This document shows, piece by piece, positions 1 through 8,917 of a stretch of DNA of 34,321 nt (positions within the stretch are counted from its first letter, which is position 1; each line of letters opens with the position of its first letter). The notes below the pieces were generated by a model. It searched no databases. It was given only the letters and a program-made list of their open reading frames with translations, and was not told the origin of the DNA. This DNA is from Nitrospirota bacterium (GTDB lineage Bacteria; Nitrospirota; Thermodesulfovibrionia; Thermodesulfovibrionales; UBA9159). The stretch lies in NCBI GenBank assembly GCA_021790195.1, contig JAJYIF010000035.1, forward strand, positions 1 through 34,321, read 5' to 3'. Position numbers and translations under genes: made by a program.

Positions 1-371
1 CCTATGTACGCCATCCTTTTTGCCGTCTCTCTTGTCTTCATCTCTTTGTCCTCCTTTCTTTCGCCTTCACTAATTCTTAATGCACCTTCTGTGCCAGATG
101 AAAACCCCTTGAAATTACAGAAATATCAGAGAAAATCATTTTGCATGAATGAGAAAAAGGGAACGAAGCTTTGCAAATATGCAAAGAAGACGAAGAACTC
201 AGAAGTGAAGAATTACTTTTCAACATAGCCCCGAAGTATATCCCTTGCCGTCGTATCTCTCATAGCGGGCAGGACGTATGCCGTGATAATATTGAACTTT
301 CCGGGAGTGGTGTGTTATTTTTCATTCAGGCATGAAAGAAATGTCGATTCTGTGGCTGAAGTTCCATTCAA
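1..371. other. leading region without a supported gene
   Basis: I see no convincing gene here. A 74-codon plus-strand reading frame at 4-228 has a hydrophobic start but a low-complexity C/T-rich upstream sequence and no family resemblance. On the minus strand, a 33-codon stretch at about 215-315 is open but begins right after a stop codon. It could be a remnant of a gene lying to the left, but I cannot identify it. Confidence 0.4.
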
Positions 372-1037
372 GTGAGTAAGAGCAGGAAAGAGGACAAGAA
401 GTCCCCGCCCCGTCCGAGTTTCCCGGTTGAAGAAGAGAAGTTGCCGTGGCTGTCCCTGCTCCTCGATGCATATGCTGTTGTCGATAGGGGCGTTTCTGTT
501 GCGATAGAAGAACAGAAGAGGAAATGGAACAAGAAGCTGGCCTGCAGGAAGGGCTGTGACAACTGCTGCAGGACCCATACGGACATTCCGGTCTATCCTC
601 TCGAACTGGTGGGGATATACTGGTTTGTCTCCGAAAAGACGGCTGGTCCGCTTCGCGAAACCCTGAGGAAACAGCTCTTGGAGCACCGCGCCGGAGATGC
701 ATGTCCGTTCCTCACACAGGACTCATGCTCTGTCCACGTTATCCGTCCAGTAGCCTGCAGGCAATTCAATGTGTTCGACAAGACCTGTACGGTGGGTGAG
801 GACCCGTATTATACGAGAAGGCAGGATGTGCTTACGCCGATACGGGGTTATACTAAAAAGGCTTTTTCTATCGTGTTACCGTTCTATGGAGTTGAGGACG
901 GCGAGGACCCTGCGCAAGCCGTTAACAGGATCATCCAGACCCAGGTTGTCAATCTTCAGTCGTACGATTGGAAGAAGCTGGTCAGTGCAATGAACAACCT
1001 CGATCCAGAAAACCTCAGGCACACGGAATCAAGGTAA
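372..1037 (+). CDS. YkgJ-type cysteine-cluster (zinc/iron-chelating) protein
   Basis: This 221-residue protein has a cysteine cluster typical of the YkgJ/CxxCxxCC family: C58, C62, C65 and C66 early, followed by C111, C119, C129 and C139, with the 'RPVACRQF' segment also typical. Members are thought to bind zinc or an Fe-S cluster; their biochemical role is mostly unknown. The GTG start at 372 is forced because an in-frame TGA lies at 357-359. No strong Shine-Dalgarno sequence precedes it. There is no signal peptide, so the protein is probably cytoplasmic. Family call fairly sure; function unknown. Confidence 0.8.
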   Translation: MSKSRKEDKKSPPRPSFPVEEEKLPWLSLLLDAYAVVDRGVSVAIEEQKRKWNKKLACRKGCDNCCRTHTDIPVYPLELVGIYWFVSEKTAGPLRETLRKQLLEHRAGDACPFLTQDSCSVHVIRPVACRQFNVFDKTCTVGEDPYYTRRQDVLTPIRGYTKKAFSIVLPFYGVEDGEDPAQAVNRIIQTQVVNLQSYDWKKLVSAMNNLDPENLRHTESR

Positions 1038-1054
1038 GCATCTCAAAGGGTTAA

Positions 1055-1129
1055 TGGTAGGCCCGCCCGGTTTCGAACCGGGGACCTCTACCGTGTCAAG
1101 GTAGCGCTCTCCCCCTGAGCTACGAGCCT
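1055..1129 (-). tRNA. tRNA-Val (anticodon GAC)
   Basis: Read on the minus strand the cloverleaf is complete. The 7-bp acceptor is AGGCTCG/CGGGCCT with one G-T pair. The D arm is GCTC/GAGC, the anticodon stem CTACC/GGTAG encloses loop TTGACAC, and the T arm is CCCGG-TTCGAAA-CCGGG. The discriminator A is followed by an encoded CCA. The GAC anticodon reads valine codons GUC/GUU. Length is 75 nt. Confidence 0.95.
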
Positions 1130-1141
1130 TCAACCGCGTAT

Positions 1142-1171
1142 AAAATAACCTTTCCTATCCCTGCTTGTCAA
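1142..1171 (-). promoter_or_regulatory. candidate sigma-70 promoter for tRNA-Val
   Basis: On the minus strand a perfect -35 TTGACA (1166-1171) is followed after 18 nt by TATTTT (1142-1147). This is just upstream of the tRNA 5' end at 1129. The position and -35 match fit a strong tRNA promoter; the -10 is imperfect. Confidence 0.5.
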
Positions 1172-1337
1172 CTTGACCTGTCTAATGAGATTATATTCGA
1201 GGGCCGTCCCGCTTGTAGGGAATCTCCTTGGCGGTCACGACGGGACAATGTGCCCCGCACTCGCACAATAATTGGCGGAGAGGATTCATGCGGATTTCTT
1301 GACATGAGAAAGTGTAAGTGATAATATTCTTGGAGCG

Positions 1338-2039
1338 ATGCTTATTTCGAAGGCATTGATAATAATAGTGATTGCGCTTAGTGCAGTTTCGGCGGAAGCC
1401 GATATTTTCCGCTATATAGACGACAACGGCGTAATCTGCTACACCGATACTCCCCGCAACAGGAAGGCGGAGAGAATAATGAGGACGGACCCTGTCGAGG
1501 TCAGGAAGAGCAGCGCAAGCCCTTCGAAATCGAAAGATTTTGACGGCATTGTTGCCGACAAGGCCAATAAATATGAGATCGACCCGTCGCTCCTGCGTGC
1601 CGTTATAAAGACCGAGTCCAACGGCAACCCTTACGCGGTCTCGAGAAAGGGTGCCATGGGCCTTATGCAGTTGATGCCGTCCACTGCCAATGACCTTGCC
1701 GTCAGAAACCCCTTCGACCCCGAGGAGAACATAGAAGGGGGGACGAAGTATCTGAAGTACCTTATTGAGAAGTTCGGTGGCGACCTTACCCTTGCCCTTG
1801 CCGCCTATAATGCAGGTCCGAAATTGGTCGAAAAGAGAGGGACTGTTCCTGAGATATCTGAAACCAAGCAATATGTCAGGAAGGTGCTCTCGCTTTATAG
1901 CGGAAAGACTTATCATACCCTGCCGTTGTCGAATCATGAACTGATCCCAAGACCAGAGCAGATTTATAAGATAACTACGCAGGACGGCTCTATTTTATTT
2001 ACCAACTCTCCCCAGTATAAAAAGAATCCAAGGTTTTAA
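1338..2039 (+). CDS. exported lytic transglycosylase (SLT domain, DUF4124 N-terminus)
   Basis: The 233-residue product has an N-terminal signal peptide (about residues 1-21, ending VSAEA). A short DUF4124-like segment follows ([17 protein letters not shown], about 23-39), then a soluble lytic transglycosylase domain (about 68-185). The catalytic glutamate is probably E93 in KTESNGNP, followed by the family motifs [10 protein letters not shown] and AYNAG. It should cleave the MurNAc-GlcNAc bond of peptidoglycan in the periplasm with 1,6-anhydro product formation. GGAG about 5 nt upstream supports the ATG at 1338. Its TAA overlaps the nadA ATG (TAATG), so the two are probably co-translated although functionally unrelated. 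Confidence 0.88.
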   Translation: MLISKALIIIVIALSAVSAEADIFRYIDDNGVICYTDTPRNRKAERIMRTDPVEVRKSSASPSKSKDFDGIVADKANKYEIDPSLLRAVIKTESNGNPYAVSRKGAMGLMQLMPSTANDLAVRNPFDPEENIEGGTKYLKYLIEKFGGDLTLALAAYNAGPKLVEKRGTVPEISETKQYVRKVLSLYSGKTYHTLPLSNHELIPRPEQIYKITTQDGSILFTNSPQYKKNPRF

Positions 2040-3022
2040 TGTCCCGGACAGAAGGTCTTCTCGATGAGATCCGGAAGTTGAAGGTAGAGAAGCGCGCAGT
2101 CATCCTCTCCCATAACTACCAGAGAGATGAGGTGCAGGAGATTGCCGACTACGTGGGCGACTCGCTTGAACTTTCTAGAAAGGCATCGACGATAGACTGT
2201 GATTTGATCGTCTTTTGCGGAGTGCACTTTATGGCTGAAAGCGCCTCTATCCTTTCTCCGGAAAAGACGGTACTGCTTCCCGAACCGGATGCCGGTTGTC
2301 CCATGGCTGACATGATCCGGGTGAGCGGCGCGAGAGAGGTCTGGAAGAGCTTCCCCGGATATGATGTGCAACCTGCCTTTGTGCTCCCCCATGAATTTAC
2401 TCTGAGAGACATGAAGGAAAGGTATCCAGGCGCTCCCGTGGTGGCATATGTGAACACTACTGCAGCAGTGAAGGCCGAGAGCGATATCTGCTGCACCTCC
2501 GCAAATGTGGTTAAGGTGGTGGAGTCCCTATCCTCGGAGAGAGTCATATGCATTCCTGACAGGAACCTTTCAATGTGGGCACAGAAGAACACGAAGAAGC
2601 AGGTGATCGCTTGGGACGGCTTCTGTCATGTGCACGACAGGGTCACAAGAGATGACGTGTTTAAGGCGCGGAAGGAGCATCCCGGGGCGCTGCTTATGGC
2701 CCATCCTGAATGCAGGCCGGAAGTGCTGGAGCTCGCAGACCATGTGACGAGCACCTCGGGAATGCTGAGGTTTGCGGGGGCTTCCGATAGAATGGAATTT
2801 ATCGTGGGGACGGAAATCGGACTGATGTACAGGCTGAGAAAAGAGAACCCTGAAAAGCTCTTCTATCCTCTCAGGAAGGACATGATCTGTCCGAACATGA
2901 AAAAGACTACTTTACAAAGCGTCTTGAGAGCCCTGAAGGAGATGAGGAGTGTCATTAAAGTCCCGGAAGAGATCAGGGTCCCCGCAAAAAGGGCGCTTGA
3001 CAGGATGCTTGAGATCAAGTGA
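2039..3022 (+). CDS. nadA: quinolinate synthase
   Basis: NadA condenses iminoaspartate with dihydroxyacetone phosphate to quinolinate in NAD synthesis, using a [4Fe-4S] cluster. The 327-residue sequence shows the family blocks [28 protein letters not shown] and GTEIGL. The three expected cluster ligands are C87 (GCPMAD), C196 (GFCHVH) and C284 (ICPNMK). Compared with the short thermophile-type enzyme, about 20 extra residues lie between C87 and the YVNT motif. The ATG overlaps the previous stop. No nadB or nadC is in the window. Confidence 0.95.
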   Translation: MSRTEGLLDEIRKLKVEKRAVILSHNYQRDEVQEIADYVGDSLELSRKASTIDCDLIVFCGVHFMAESASILSPEKTVLLPEPDAGCPMADMIRVSGAREVWKSFPGYDVQPAFVLPHEFTLRDMKERYPGAPVVAYVNTTAAVKAESDICCTSANVVKVVESLSSERVICIPDRNLSMWAQKNTKKQVIAWDGFCHVHDRVTRDDVFKARKEHPGALLMAHPECRPEVLELADHVTSTSGMLRFAGASDRMEFIVGTEIGLMYRLRKENPEKLFYPLRKDMICPNMKKTTLQSVLRALKEMRSVIKVPEEIRVPAKRALDRMLEIK

Positions 3023-3082
3023 AAGTCCCGTAGGGATCAAACACAAAGCCTTTTAGTCATCGCTGACCGTCCGTATGTTCCA

Positions 3083-4216
3083 ATGAATTTCCTGAAACAA
3101 AAGATCATCGAAAGAATAGAAGCGGAGGGCCCGATCAGTTTCGAAGCCTTCATGGATATGTGCCTCTACTATCCGGGCCTTGGATATTACGCGAAGGAAT
3201 CAACGGCCATAGGAAGGACCGGAGATTTTTACACAAGCCCTCATCTCCATCCGATATTCGGAGCTATGATAGGTCGCCAGATGGAAGAGATGTGGCGTGC
3301 CATGGGAATGCCCGCTGTCTTTCAGGTTGTCGAGATCGGGGCAGGAATGGGGTATCTCGCGAAAGACATGCTTGATTATGTTTGTGGTCCAGGATCTGTG
3401 GCCCGCGGCCCGGCATTTTCCGATTGTCTTAAATATACCATTATCGAACTGAATCCCCGCATGAAGGGGAGGCAGGAGCTCCTGCTCGGCGATCTCAAGG
3501 ACAGGGTGAATTGGCTTTCGGGACTGGGTGACCTCGGGCCGGTCACAGGCTGCTTTTTTTCAAACGAGCTTATCGACGCGTTTCCCGTCAAAATCGTTAC
3601 GATGGAAGAGGATCTTAGTGAGGTTTATGTGACTGTCGACGGAGGTGATTTTGCCGAGATCAGGAAGCCTGCATGTAAAGAGGCGAAGGAATACTTATCG
3701 GAACTCGGCGTTGAACTGCCGCGCGGATACAGAACCGAAGCGAACCTGAGATTGAGAAGTTGGGTCAGAGAGGTGAGTGAAAGACTTCTCAAGGGCTTTG
3801 TCCTGACCATCGATTATGGCTATCCCGCCTGGGATTATTACGGAGAAGACCGGAGCAGAGGGACCCTTCTTTGTTATTATCGGCACGACGTGAATGAGAA
3901 CCTTTATGACAATGTGGGTGAGCAGGACCTGACCGCACATGTGAACTTCTCGGCCCTGAAGAAGTGGGGAGAAGAGTCGGGGCTAAGGACAGTCGGTTTT
4001 TGTCCGCAGGGGACATATCTCGTTTCTCAGGGCATCGATGAGGTGATTTCAGAGCTGTACGGGGACAGGCCCGACCCTTTTGAGATCTCAAAGATCAAGG
4101 GACTTCTTCTGCCGCAGGGCATGGGAGAGTCGCATAAGGTGATGGTTCAATATAAAGGTGAGGGCGAGGCGAGACTGAAGGGATTTGAGGTCAGGAACCA
4201 GGCCGGACTCTTGTAA
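3083..4216 (+). CDS. MidA/NDUFAF7-type SAM-dependent methyltransferase
   Basis: This 377-residue protein matches the Methyltransf_28 (MidA/NDUFAF7, COG1565) family. The N-terminal ISFEAFMDMCLYYPGLGYY and TGDFYTSPHLHPIFG blocks are diagnostic. The SAM-binding glycine motif VEIGAGMGYLAKD and the FFSNELIDAFPV block follow. The mitochondrial homologue methylates an arginine of a complex I subunit; the bacterial substrate is generally not known. No signal peptide is seen. The 3' end overlaps the convergent gene at 4191-4967 by 26 bp. Confidence 0.88.
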   Translation: MNFLKQKIIERIEAEGPISFEAFMDMCLYYPGLGYYAKESTAIGRTGDFYTSPHLHPIFGAMIGRQMEEMWRAMGMPAVFQVVEIGAGMGYLAKDMLDYVCGPGSVARGPAFSDCLKYTIIELNPRMKGRQELLLGDLKDRVNWLSGLGDLGPVTGCFFSNELIDAFPVKIVTMEEDLSEVYVTVDGGDFAEIRKPACKEAKEYLSELGVELPRGYRTEANLRLRSWVREVSERLLKGFVLTIDYGYPAWDYYGEDRSRGTLLCYYRHDVNENLYDNVGEQDLTAHVNFSALKKWGEESGLRTVGFCPQGTYLVSQGIDEVISELYGDRPDPFEISKIKGLLLPQGMGESHKVMVQYKGEGEARLKGFEVRNQAGLL

Positions 4217-4967
4217 TATGCCCCTTCAGTCTTTCGATGCTTTTCATGACTCCTTCGGGTGAATGGGCTTCGACAGTGCAGAGGCAATCGGCGCCCCGAA
4301 GGGCGTAGAAGAGGCCCTCGAAATCGAATGTACCGTCACCTATGGGTAGGTGCTGATCGGCCGTCTTGTCGTTGTCGTGAAGGTGCAGCTCAAATATGTA
4401 GGGCTTGAGCTCGTCGAGCCAGCGTTTTAGAGGGACTATTGTAAAGAGGTTGCAGTGGCCGGTGTCAAAACAGATGCCGAAAGAACGGGAGTGAAGCTCT
4501 TCCATAAGCAGCCGGAGGTTCGATGGTTCATCCTCGAAGATGTTTTCTATCGCTATCTTGACGCCGAGTCCGTCCGCCCTTTCAATGAGCGGTTTCCAAG
4601 TCCTGAGGCTCCCCTCAAGCCAGATGTCCGGACGGTGTCCGTATTTCCATTTCTCATACCCTGAATGGAACACAACCGCTTTCGGAGAGAGGACCTCCGC
4701 AATGTCCATAACATGGGAAAACCGCTGCGCAGTAACATCCCTCACCTTGGAATCCACAGCTCCCGGAGACATGTCCATGAAAGGCGCATGAATCGAAATA
4801 GAGGGATTGTAATCGAGACTTTCTTTTAAGACGTAAGGGTCATCAGGACGAAGCTCGTCCAGAGAGGACGCAGGGAAATAGATTTCAAGGTCGAGCCTGT
4901 GCTTCTTCAAGTAATGGAGATAATCCCCGACCCTGGGGTAAGGGATGTGGGCATGAACTGCGTTCAC
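4191..4967 (-). CDS. sugar phosphate isomerase/epimerase-like TIM-barrel protein (AP endonuclease 2 fold)
   Basis: The 258-residue sequence has the metal-binding pattern of xylose-isomerase-like TIM barrels: [37 protein letters not shown] and VEAHSP supply His, Glu and Asp ligands. These proteins include sugar isomerases, epimerases and endonuclease IV-like enzymes; substrate cannot be inferred. The GTG start overlaps the TGA of the upstream fmdB-type gene (GTGA), indicating translational coupling. It converges with the methyltransferase gene and overlaps it by 26 bp. Confidence 0.8.
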   Translation of the reverse strand: MNAVHAHIPYPRVGDYLHYLKKHRLDLEIYFPASSLDELRPDDPYVLKESLDYNPSISIHAPFMDMSPGAVDSKVRDVTAQRFSHVMDIAEVLSPKAVVFHSGYEKWKYGHRPDIWLEGSLRTWKPLIERADGLGVKIAIENIFEDEPSNLRLLMEELHSRSFGICFDTGHCNLFTIVPLKRWLDELKPYIFELHLHDNDKTADQHLPIGDGTFDFEGLFYALRGADCLCTVEAHSPEGVMKSIERLKGHITRVRPGS

Positions 4968-5239
4968 TCTGTTTTTGAGGCGGTCTCCGGTTTTTTCTCA
5001 GTCTTGTTTTCCTGCTTTGCGCCGTTACCCTTTTGTTTACCGGGAGTTCTCTGAGACCCGGATGACGCATAATCGGTCTTGTACCAACCGGTGCCTTTAA
5101 GGACAAAGGATGTGTTTGAGATGAGCTTTCTCATTGGACCATTGCAAGCCGGACACTTTGTCAGAGGCGCGTCGGTGTACTTCTGCATAATTTCCAGATA
5201 TTTGCCGCAGGACTCGCATAGATATTCATAAATAGGCAT
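4964..5239 (-). CDS. FmdB-family zinc ribbon protein
   Basis: This small protein begins [14 protein letters not shown] and has two CxxC pairs (CESC and CPAC) forming a zinc ribbon. A lysine/glutamate-rich, probably disordered tail follows. FmdB-type proteins are proposed regulators, but function is not established. An ATG three codons further upstream (5248) directly abuts the AAGGAG sequence. The ATG at 5239 has a 9-nt spacing and gives the usual MPIYEY start, so I chose it. It overlaps the downstream isomerase-like gene by 4 nt. Confidence 0.85.
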   Translation of the reverse strand: MPIYEYLCESCGKYLEIMQKYTDAPLTKCPACNGPMRKLISNTSFVLKGTGWYKTDYASSGSQRTPGKQKGNGAKQENKTEKKPETASKTE

Positions 5240-5270
5240 TGCAAACATCTCCTTCGATATCGGTTATTTA

Positions 5271-5299
5271 ATATAACTGATTTTCCGGAATATAATCAA
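5271..5299 (-). promoter_or_regulatory. candidate promoter for the fmdB-type operon
   Basis: On the minus strand TTGATT (5294-5299) and TTATAT (5271-5276) are separated by 17 nt, about 30 nt upstream of the start codon. The match is moderate and the region is AT-rich. On the plus strand a TATAAT at 5320-5325 lies only 5 nt before the coaE ATG. Confidence 0.45.
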
Positions 5300-5330
5300 A
5301 TGGAGCTGTGATTATGAGGTATAATACCCT

Positions 5331-5948
5331 ATGCTGGTTGCGGGACTTAGCGGGAATTACGGCATGGGAAAAAGCACCGTGCTCCAAATATTCGGAGAAC
5401 TCGGAGCTGTTACACTTGACGTCGATGAAGTTGTCGACAGGCTTCTTCTCAGCAAGTCTGTTCTCGATAGGATCAGGAGGACGCTAGGGGACGGCGTTTT
5501 CTACGGGGACGGCCAGCTCGACAGGACAAAGGTTGCTGTCATGATCTTCGGGGACACGCAGAAGAGGAACACGCTGGAAGGCATCCTGCACCCTTTGGTA
5601 TTTGAAGAGATAGCGGAGTTTATCAAAGTTGCGGCGAACGCTGATACCGGCGATGGGGTGGCTGTAATTGAAATCCCCCTGATGTTCGAGAAAGAACAAG
5701 CCGGAAGGTTCCACAAGACAATAACAGTATGTGCCGACGAGGAGACTGTTTTCCGGCGTCTGAGGGAGAAAGGGATCGAACGCGAAGATGCCGAGGCCCG
5801 TCTGAGGGCCCAGTTGGACATAGGAGAGAAGGTGAGGAGGTCCGACTTTGTCATAGACAACAGCGGACCGATTAATGAGACGAGGGCAAAGGTAATGGAT
5901 ATATATCGAAAACTTCTTGAGTGCAAGAAGCATTTCAGGGGTGAATGA
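5331..5948 (+). CDS. coaE: dephospho-CoA kinase
   Basis: CoaE phosphorylates dephospho-CoA in the last step of coenzyme A synthesis. The 205-residue product carries the P-loop GLSGNYGMGKST (residues 5-16), the DVDEVVDRLL block typical of the D-AD-x-V region, LHPLVF, IPLMFE and a C-terminal RRSDFVIDNSG lid/substrate region. Length fits the family. A GAGG about 12 nt upstream is a weak ribosome site. The stop overlaps the ribF start (ATGA). Confidence 0.92.
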   Translation: MLVAGLSGNYGMGKSTVLQIFGELGAVTLDVDEVVDRLLLSKSVLDRIRRTLGDGVFYGDGQLDRTKVAVMIFGDTQKRNTLEGILHPLVFEEIAEFIKVAANADTGDGVAVIEIPLMFEKEQAGRFHKTITVCADEETVFRRLREKGIEREDAEARLRAQLDIGEKVRRSDFVIDNSGPINETRAKVMDIYRKLLECKKHFRGE

Positions 5949-6895
5949 TGGTTGCCGTAAGAGGGATTGAGAATCTTAGAGGGAGGTACCCGAACGTCGT
6001 CTTGACAATAGGCAACTTCGACGGCGTGCATATTGGGCACCAGAAGATTTTCAGTAATGTTGTCGAGAGGGCGAAGTCCCGGGGAGGCGTAGCCATGGCG
6101 ATCACTTTCGACCCGCATCCGATGAAGGTTGTCGCTCCGGAGAGGGGTGTGAGGGTGCTAACGCCCTTCGGTGAGAAGGCGCGCTTAATGGGGGCTTTCG
6201 GGATAGAGGTCGTCCTCTGCATAAGTTTCAGCCGTGAGTTTTCCGGCATGAAGCCGGACGATTTTATAAAAGACGTGATAGCAGGGCGCATCGGCGCAAA
6301 AGAGGTGATTGTCGGACACAACTACACCTTCGGGAAGGGAAAGAAAGGCACGACTGAGCTCTTAAGGAGGAGGGGCAGAAGGCTCGGTTTTTCACTTACC
6401 GTGGTCAGGAATGCGAGGCTTTTCGGCGATGTTGTGAGCAGCAGCCGGATCAGGAGCCTTGTCAGCAGGGGCAGGGTCTGCGAGGCATCGTGGCTTCTTG
6501 GGAGACCGTATATGATCGAGGGAGAAGTCGTGAAGGGCGCTGGCAGGGGGAAGAGCCTCCTCAATGTTCCGACTGCAAACATAAGGACCCCGAATGAACT
6601 CGTTCCGCGGGAAGGCGTTTACGCTGTGAAGGCGCTCATTAAGGGCAAATTGCTGGACGGTGTGGCAAACATGGGAAAGAACCCCACCTTCGGGGAGGGC
6701 GAGATGAGCTACGAGGTCCATCTCTTTGATTTTTCCGGGGATGTGCTCGGAGAGACGATGAGGGTATATTTCATAGATAGGATAAGAGACGAGAAGACCT
6801 TTCCCGACATTGCCGCGCTCCATGAGGGCATCCTCAGAGACATCGAACGGGCCGGAGAAATACTTAAGACAAAAAAGTACCCTAAAGTGATATAG
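5945..6895 (+). CDS. ribF: bifunctional riboflavin kinase / FAD synthetase
   Basis: RibF makes FMN from riboflavin and then FAD. The N-terminal nucleotidyltransferase domain shows TIGNFDGVHIGHQ, TFDPHP and VGHNYTFGKGKKG. The C-terminal flavokinase domain shows GRGKSLLNVPTANI and GVYAVKA. The 316-residue length is normal. Its start overlaps the coaE stop by 4 nt, so the two cofactor genes form an operon. Two ATG codons are in tandem at the start. The 3' end overlaps the convergent priA-like gene by 14 bp. Confidence 0.95.
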   Translation: MMVAVRGIENLRGRYPNVVLTIGNFDGVHIGHQKIFSNVVERAKSRGGVAMAITFDPHPMKVVAPERGVRVLTPFGEKARLMGAFGIEVVLCISFSREFSGMKPDDFIKDVIAGRIGAKEVIVGHNYTFGKGKKGTTELLRRRGRRLGFSLTVVRNARLFGDVVSSSRIRSLVSRGRVCEASWLLGRPYMIEGEVVKGAGRGKSLLNVPTANIRTPNELVPREGVYAVKALIKGKLLDGVANMGKNPTFGEGEMSYEVHLFDFSGDVLGETMRVYFIDRIRDEKTFPDIAALHEGILRDIERAGEILKTKKYPKVI

Positions 6896-8780
6896 GATCT
6901 ACGTCTATCACGGTCCGCATTCCTTTCTTGTATTTAAAGCGCTTTAGAAAGTCCTTCGCGCACGCATTGAGTTTTACTCTGACCGGCGATTTAAGCAGCA
7001 CCTTCCAGATATATATCCCTTTCCTTGTCGAGCTCGAAGGGCCGATTACCTCTATCTCTCTGTCAAAACAGGCCATTGCTTCCTCCGACGCTCTGCCGAT
7101 ATCCGTATTCGAAGACACGGTTATTCCTATCATTCGCGAAAAAGGCGGGTACGCGAGAGTCTTTCTGACCGAAAGTTCCTCTTTCAGGAAGTCTATAGAA
7201 TTGTACCGTCTGACATTTCTGTAAACGCTGTTTTCCGGCATTCTCGTCTGCACAAGGACCAGTCCGCCTGGACTTGTGCATTCGGCCAGTCCCAATATTT
7301 CCTGGAAGAGCGCCTCCGCTGATCTGAAATCCGGCAGATGAAGGCCTATGTCGGGATTCAGCAAAACGCAGAGATTGTACTCTCCTTTAGATCTGAATCT
7401 TCCCGTGACGGCCTTTGTGCCGACGACTATTCTTTCCGCGGAAGGACCCGGGAGGACCTTAAGGAGCCGATCATTGCTAAGCGCGTCTTTGTCGATGCGG
7501 AGCGGTTCCGTCCCAAGCAGTTTCTTCAGATCAGCAGCTACACGCTGGGTACCTGCACCGACCATCTCAAGATTTGCGCTGCCGCATTTCCTGCAAGAGT
7601 CCGGGGCGTCTGACGCGTGGCCACAATAATGACATTTGAGGGTTCTCGCGTCTTTGTGATAGATGAGAGGGATTCTGCATTCGGGGCAGGAGGGGACGTC
7701 GCCGCACTCGGGGCATTGAATCATAGAATACCCCTTCCTGTTGATCAGGAAGAGGACGCTCCCCCCTTTTTTTATATGTGAGGATGCGGTATCCAGGGCC
7801 TGTCGAGATATGTACGGCGTCGCCTTTCTTGCGGTCCTCATATTAATAACGTCGATCCTGGGACGCCTTATCTGCAGATCAGGACGAAGCAGTACGTATT
7901 TGCCCCTGAGTGTGTTATGGAAAGATTCCGCCGAAGGAGCGGTTGATGAGAGCAGAACAGGGGTTCTGTCCAGGTACCCGCGCATGACCGCGACGTCCCT
8001 TGCGTGATACCTCAAACCCTCTAGGTTCTTGTAGGACCTGTTTTGCTCCTGCAGGACCGCTATAAGGGAAAGGGACTTCAGGGGCGCAAATACAGCGGGT
8101 CTTGTGCCTAAGACAATATCCGCGGTTCCTGAAAGGATTCTGTCGAAGGCTGCCCTCTTTCTTCCCCGGGAAAGCTGTCCGTGCAGGACGGCCAGACGTT
8201 CTCCGGCGATGCCGTGAAGGACAGCCGCCACCTCTTCAACGACGGATATCTCGGGAGCGAGCAGTATGACGTTACTGATCTCCTTTATGATCTCATGTAT
8301 GCAGGATATCTCATGCCGGAGGGTGGGTGAATGGAGGAGGTAAGCCTTATATTGCCCTTTGAAGATGGATTCACTCACCGGCGACAGGATCGCTCTATCA
8401 ACGGGGCAGGGCTGCCATGCATAATTACTGCTGTCGACGAGGGTCGTCTGTTTTGCAGATCCGGGCTTTTCGAAAACTTCGGTCGGAAGCATGCTCTTGA
8501 GCACAAGACCTTCAGAGGAAATATAATAATCGGCCATCCAGGCGAGGAGCTTTAACATCGCTTTGCTGAAGAGCGGCCCCTCGCTGACGATATCGACAAT
8601 CTCTTTTGTCCTGTGGCCTGTATAGCCGGGGGTCTCGCCGAGGACAACGCCGTGTTGCAAGGTCCTTTTCACCTCTGCCCTGACCAGTGTGCCCGGGGTT
8701 ATTACGCCGGCATATCCCGAAGGTCTACTGTAAGTCAGCGGTCCGATGTTAAGTGGAAAGACCACGTTATAGAAATCCAT
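6882..8780 (-). CDS. priA: PriA-like primosomal protein N' with degenerate helicase motifs
   Basis: Overall layout is that of PriA: N-terminal DNA-binding region starting MDFYNVVFPL, helicase lobe 1, a cysteine-rich zinc insert with eight cysteines (C356, C359, C365, C368, C383, C386, C396, C399), lobe 2 and a C-terminal domain. Sequence blocks such as GTRPAVFAPLKSLSLI, RYHARDVAVMRGYL and LPDFRSAEALFQ leave little doubt on the family. The ATPase motifs are missing: the Walker A site reads SPTLRHE (about 151-157), the DEEH box reads LQEQ (243-246), SATPS reads STAPS, and the arginine-finger GRAGR reads LAECTS. It is therefore probably not an ATP-driven helicase and may load other primosome proteins or be structural. 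A GTG five codons upstream (8795) is an alternative start. Confidence 0.88.
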   Translation of the reverse strand: MDFYNVVFPLNIGPLTYSRPSGYAGVITPGTLVRAEVKRTLQHGVVLGETPGYTGHRTKEIVDIVSEGPLFSKAMLKLLAWMADYYISSEGLVLKSMLPTEVFEKPGSAKQTTLVDSSNYAWQPCPVDRAILSPVSESIFKGQYKAYLLHSPTLRHEISCIHEIIKEISNVILLAPEISVVEEVAAVLHGIAGERLAVLHGQLSRGRKRAAFDRILSGTADIVLGTRPAVFAPLKSLSLIAVLQEQNRSYKNLEGLRYHARDVAVMRGYLDRTPVLLSSTAPSAESFHNTLRGKYVLLRPDLQIRRPRIDVINMRTARKATPYISRQALDTASSHIKKGGSVLFLINRKGYSMIQCPECGDVPSCPECRIPLIYHKDARTLKCHYCGHASDAPDSCRKCGSANLEMVGAGTQRVAADLKKLLGTEPLRIDKDALSNDRLLKVLPGPSAERIVVGTKAVTGRFRSKGEYNLCVLLNPDIGLHLPDFRSAEALFQEILGLAECTSPGGLVLVQTRMPENSVYRNVRRYNSIDFLKEELSVRKTLAYPPFSRMIGITVSSNTDIGRASEEAMACFDREIEVIGPSSSTRKGIYIWKVLLKSPVRVKLNACAKDFLKRFKYKKGMRTVIDVDPISL

Positions 8781-8917
8781 AGGAGATTTTACCACGAACG
8801 GACATTCGGAAAACCGGCGAGGTCAAACTATCTCGAAGGGATTCGTCGGACTTGAGAGGCGGCGAGGACAAACCGAACCGGTAACCGTCGAACCGGCCCG
8901 GTCCCGTCAGGGAAGGG

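Noticed and set aside
4-228. 74-codon plus-strand frame with hydrophobic start
   Set aside because: Pyrimidine-rich sequence gives chance hydrophobic codons; no ribosome site or family match.
1191-1937. 248-codon minus-strand open frame
   Set aside because: Antisense to the lytic transglycosylase gene, no recognisable domain and no ribosome site; a shadow frame.
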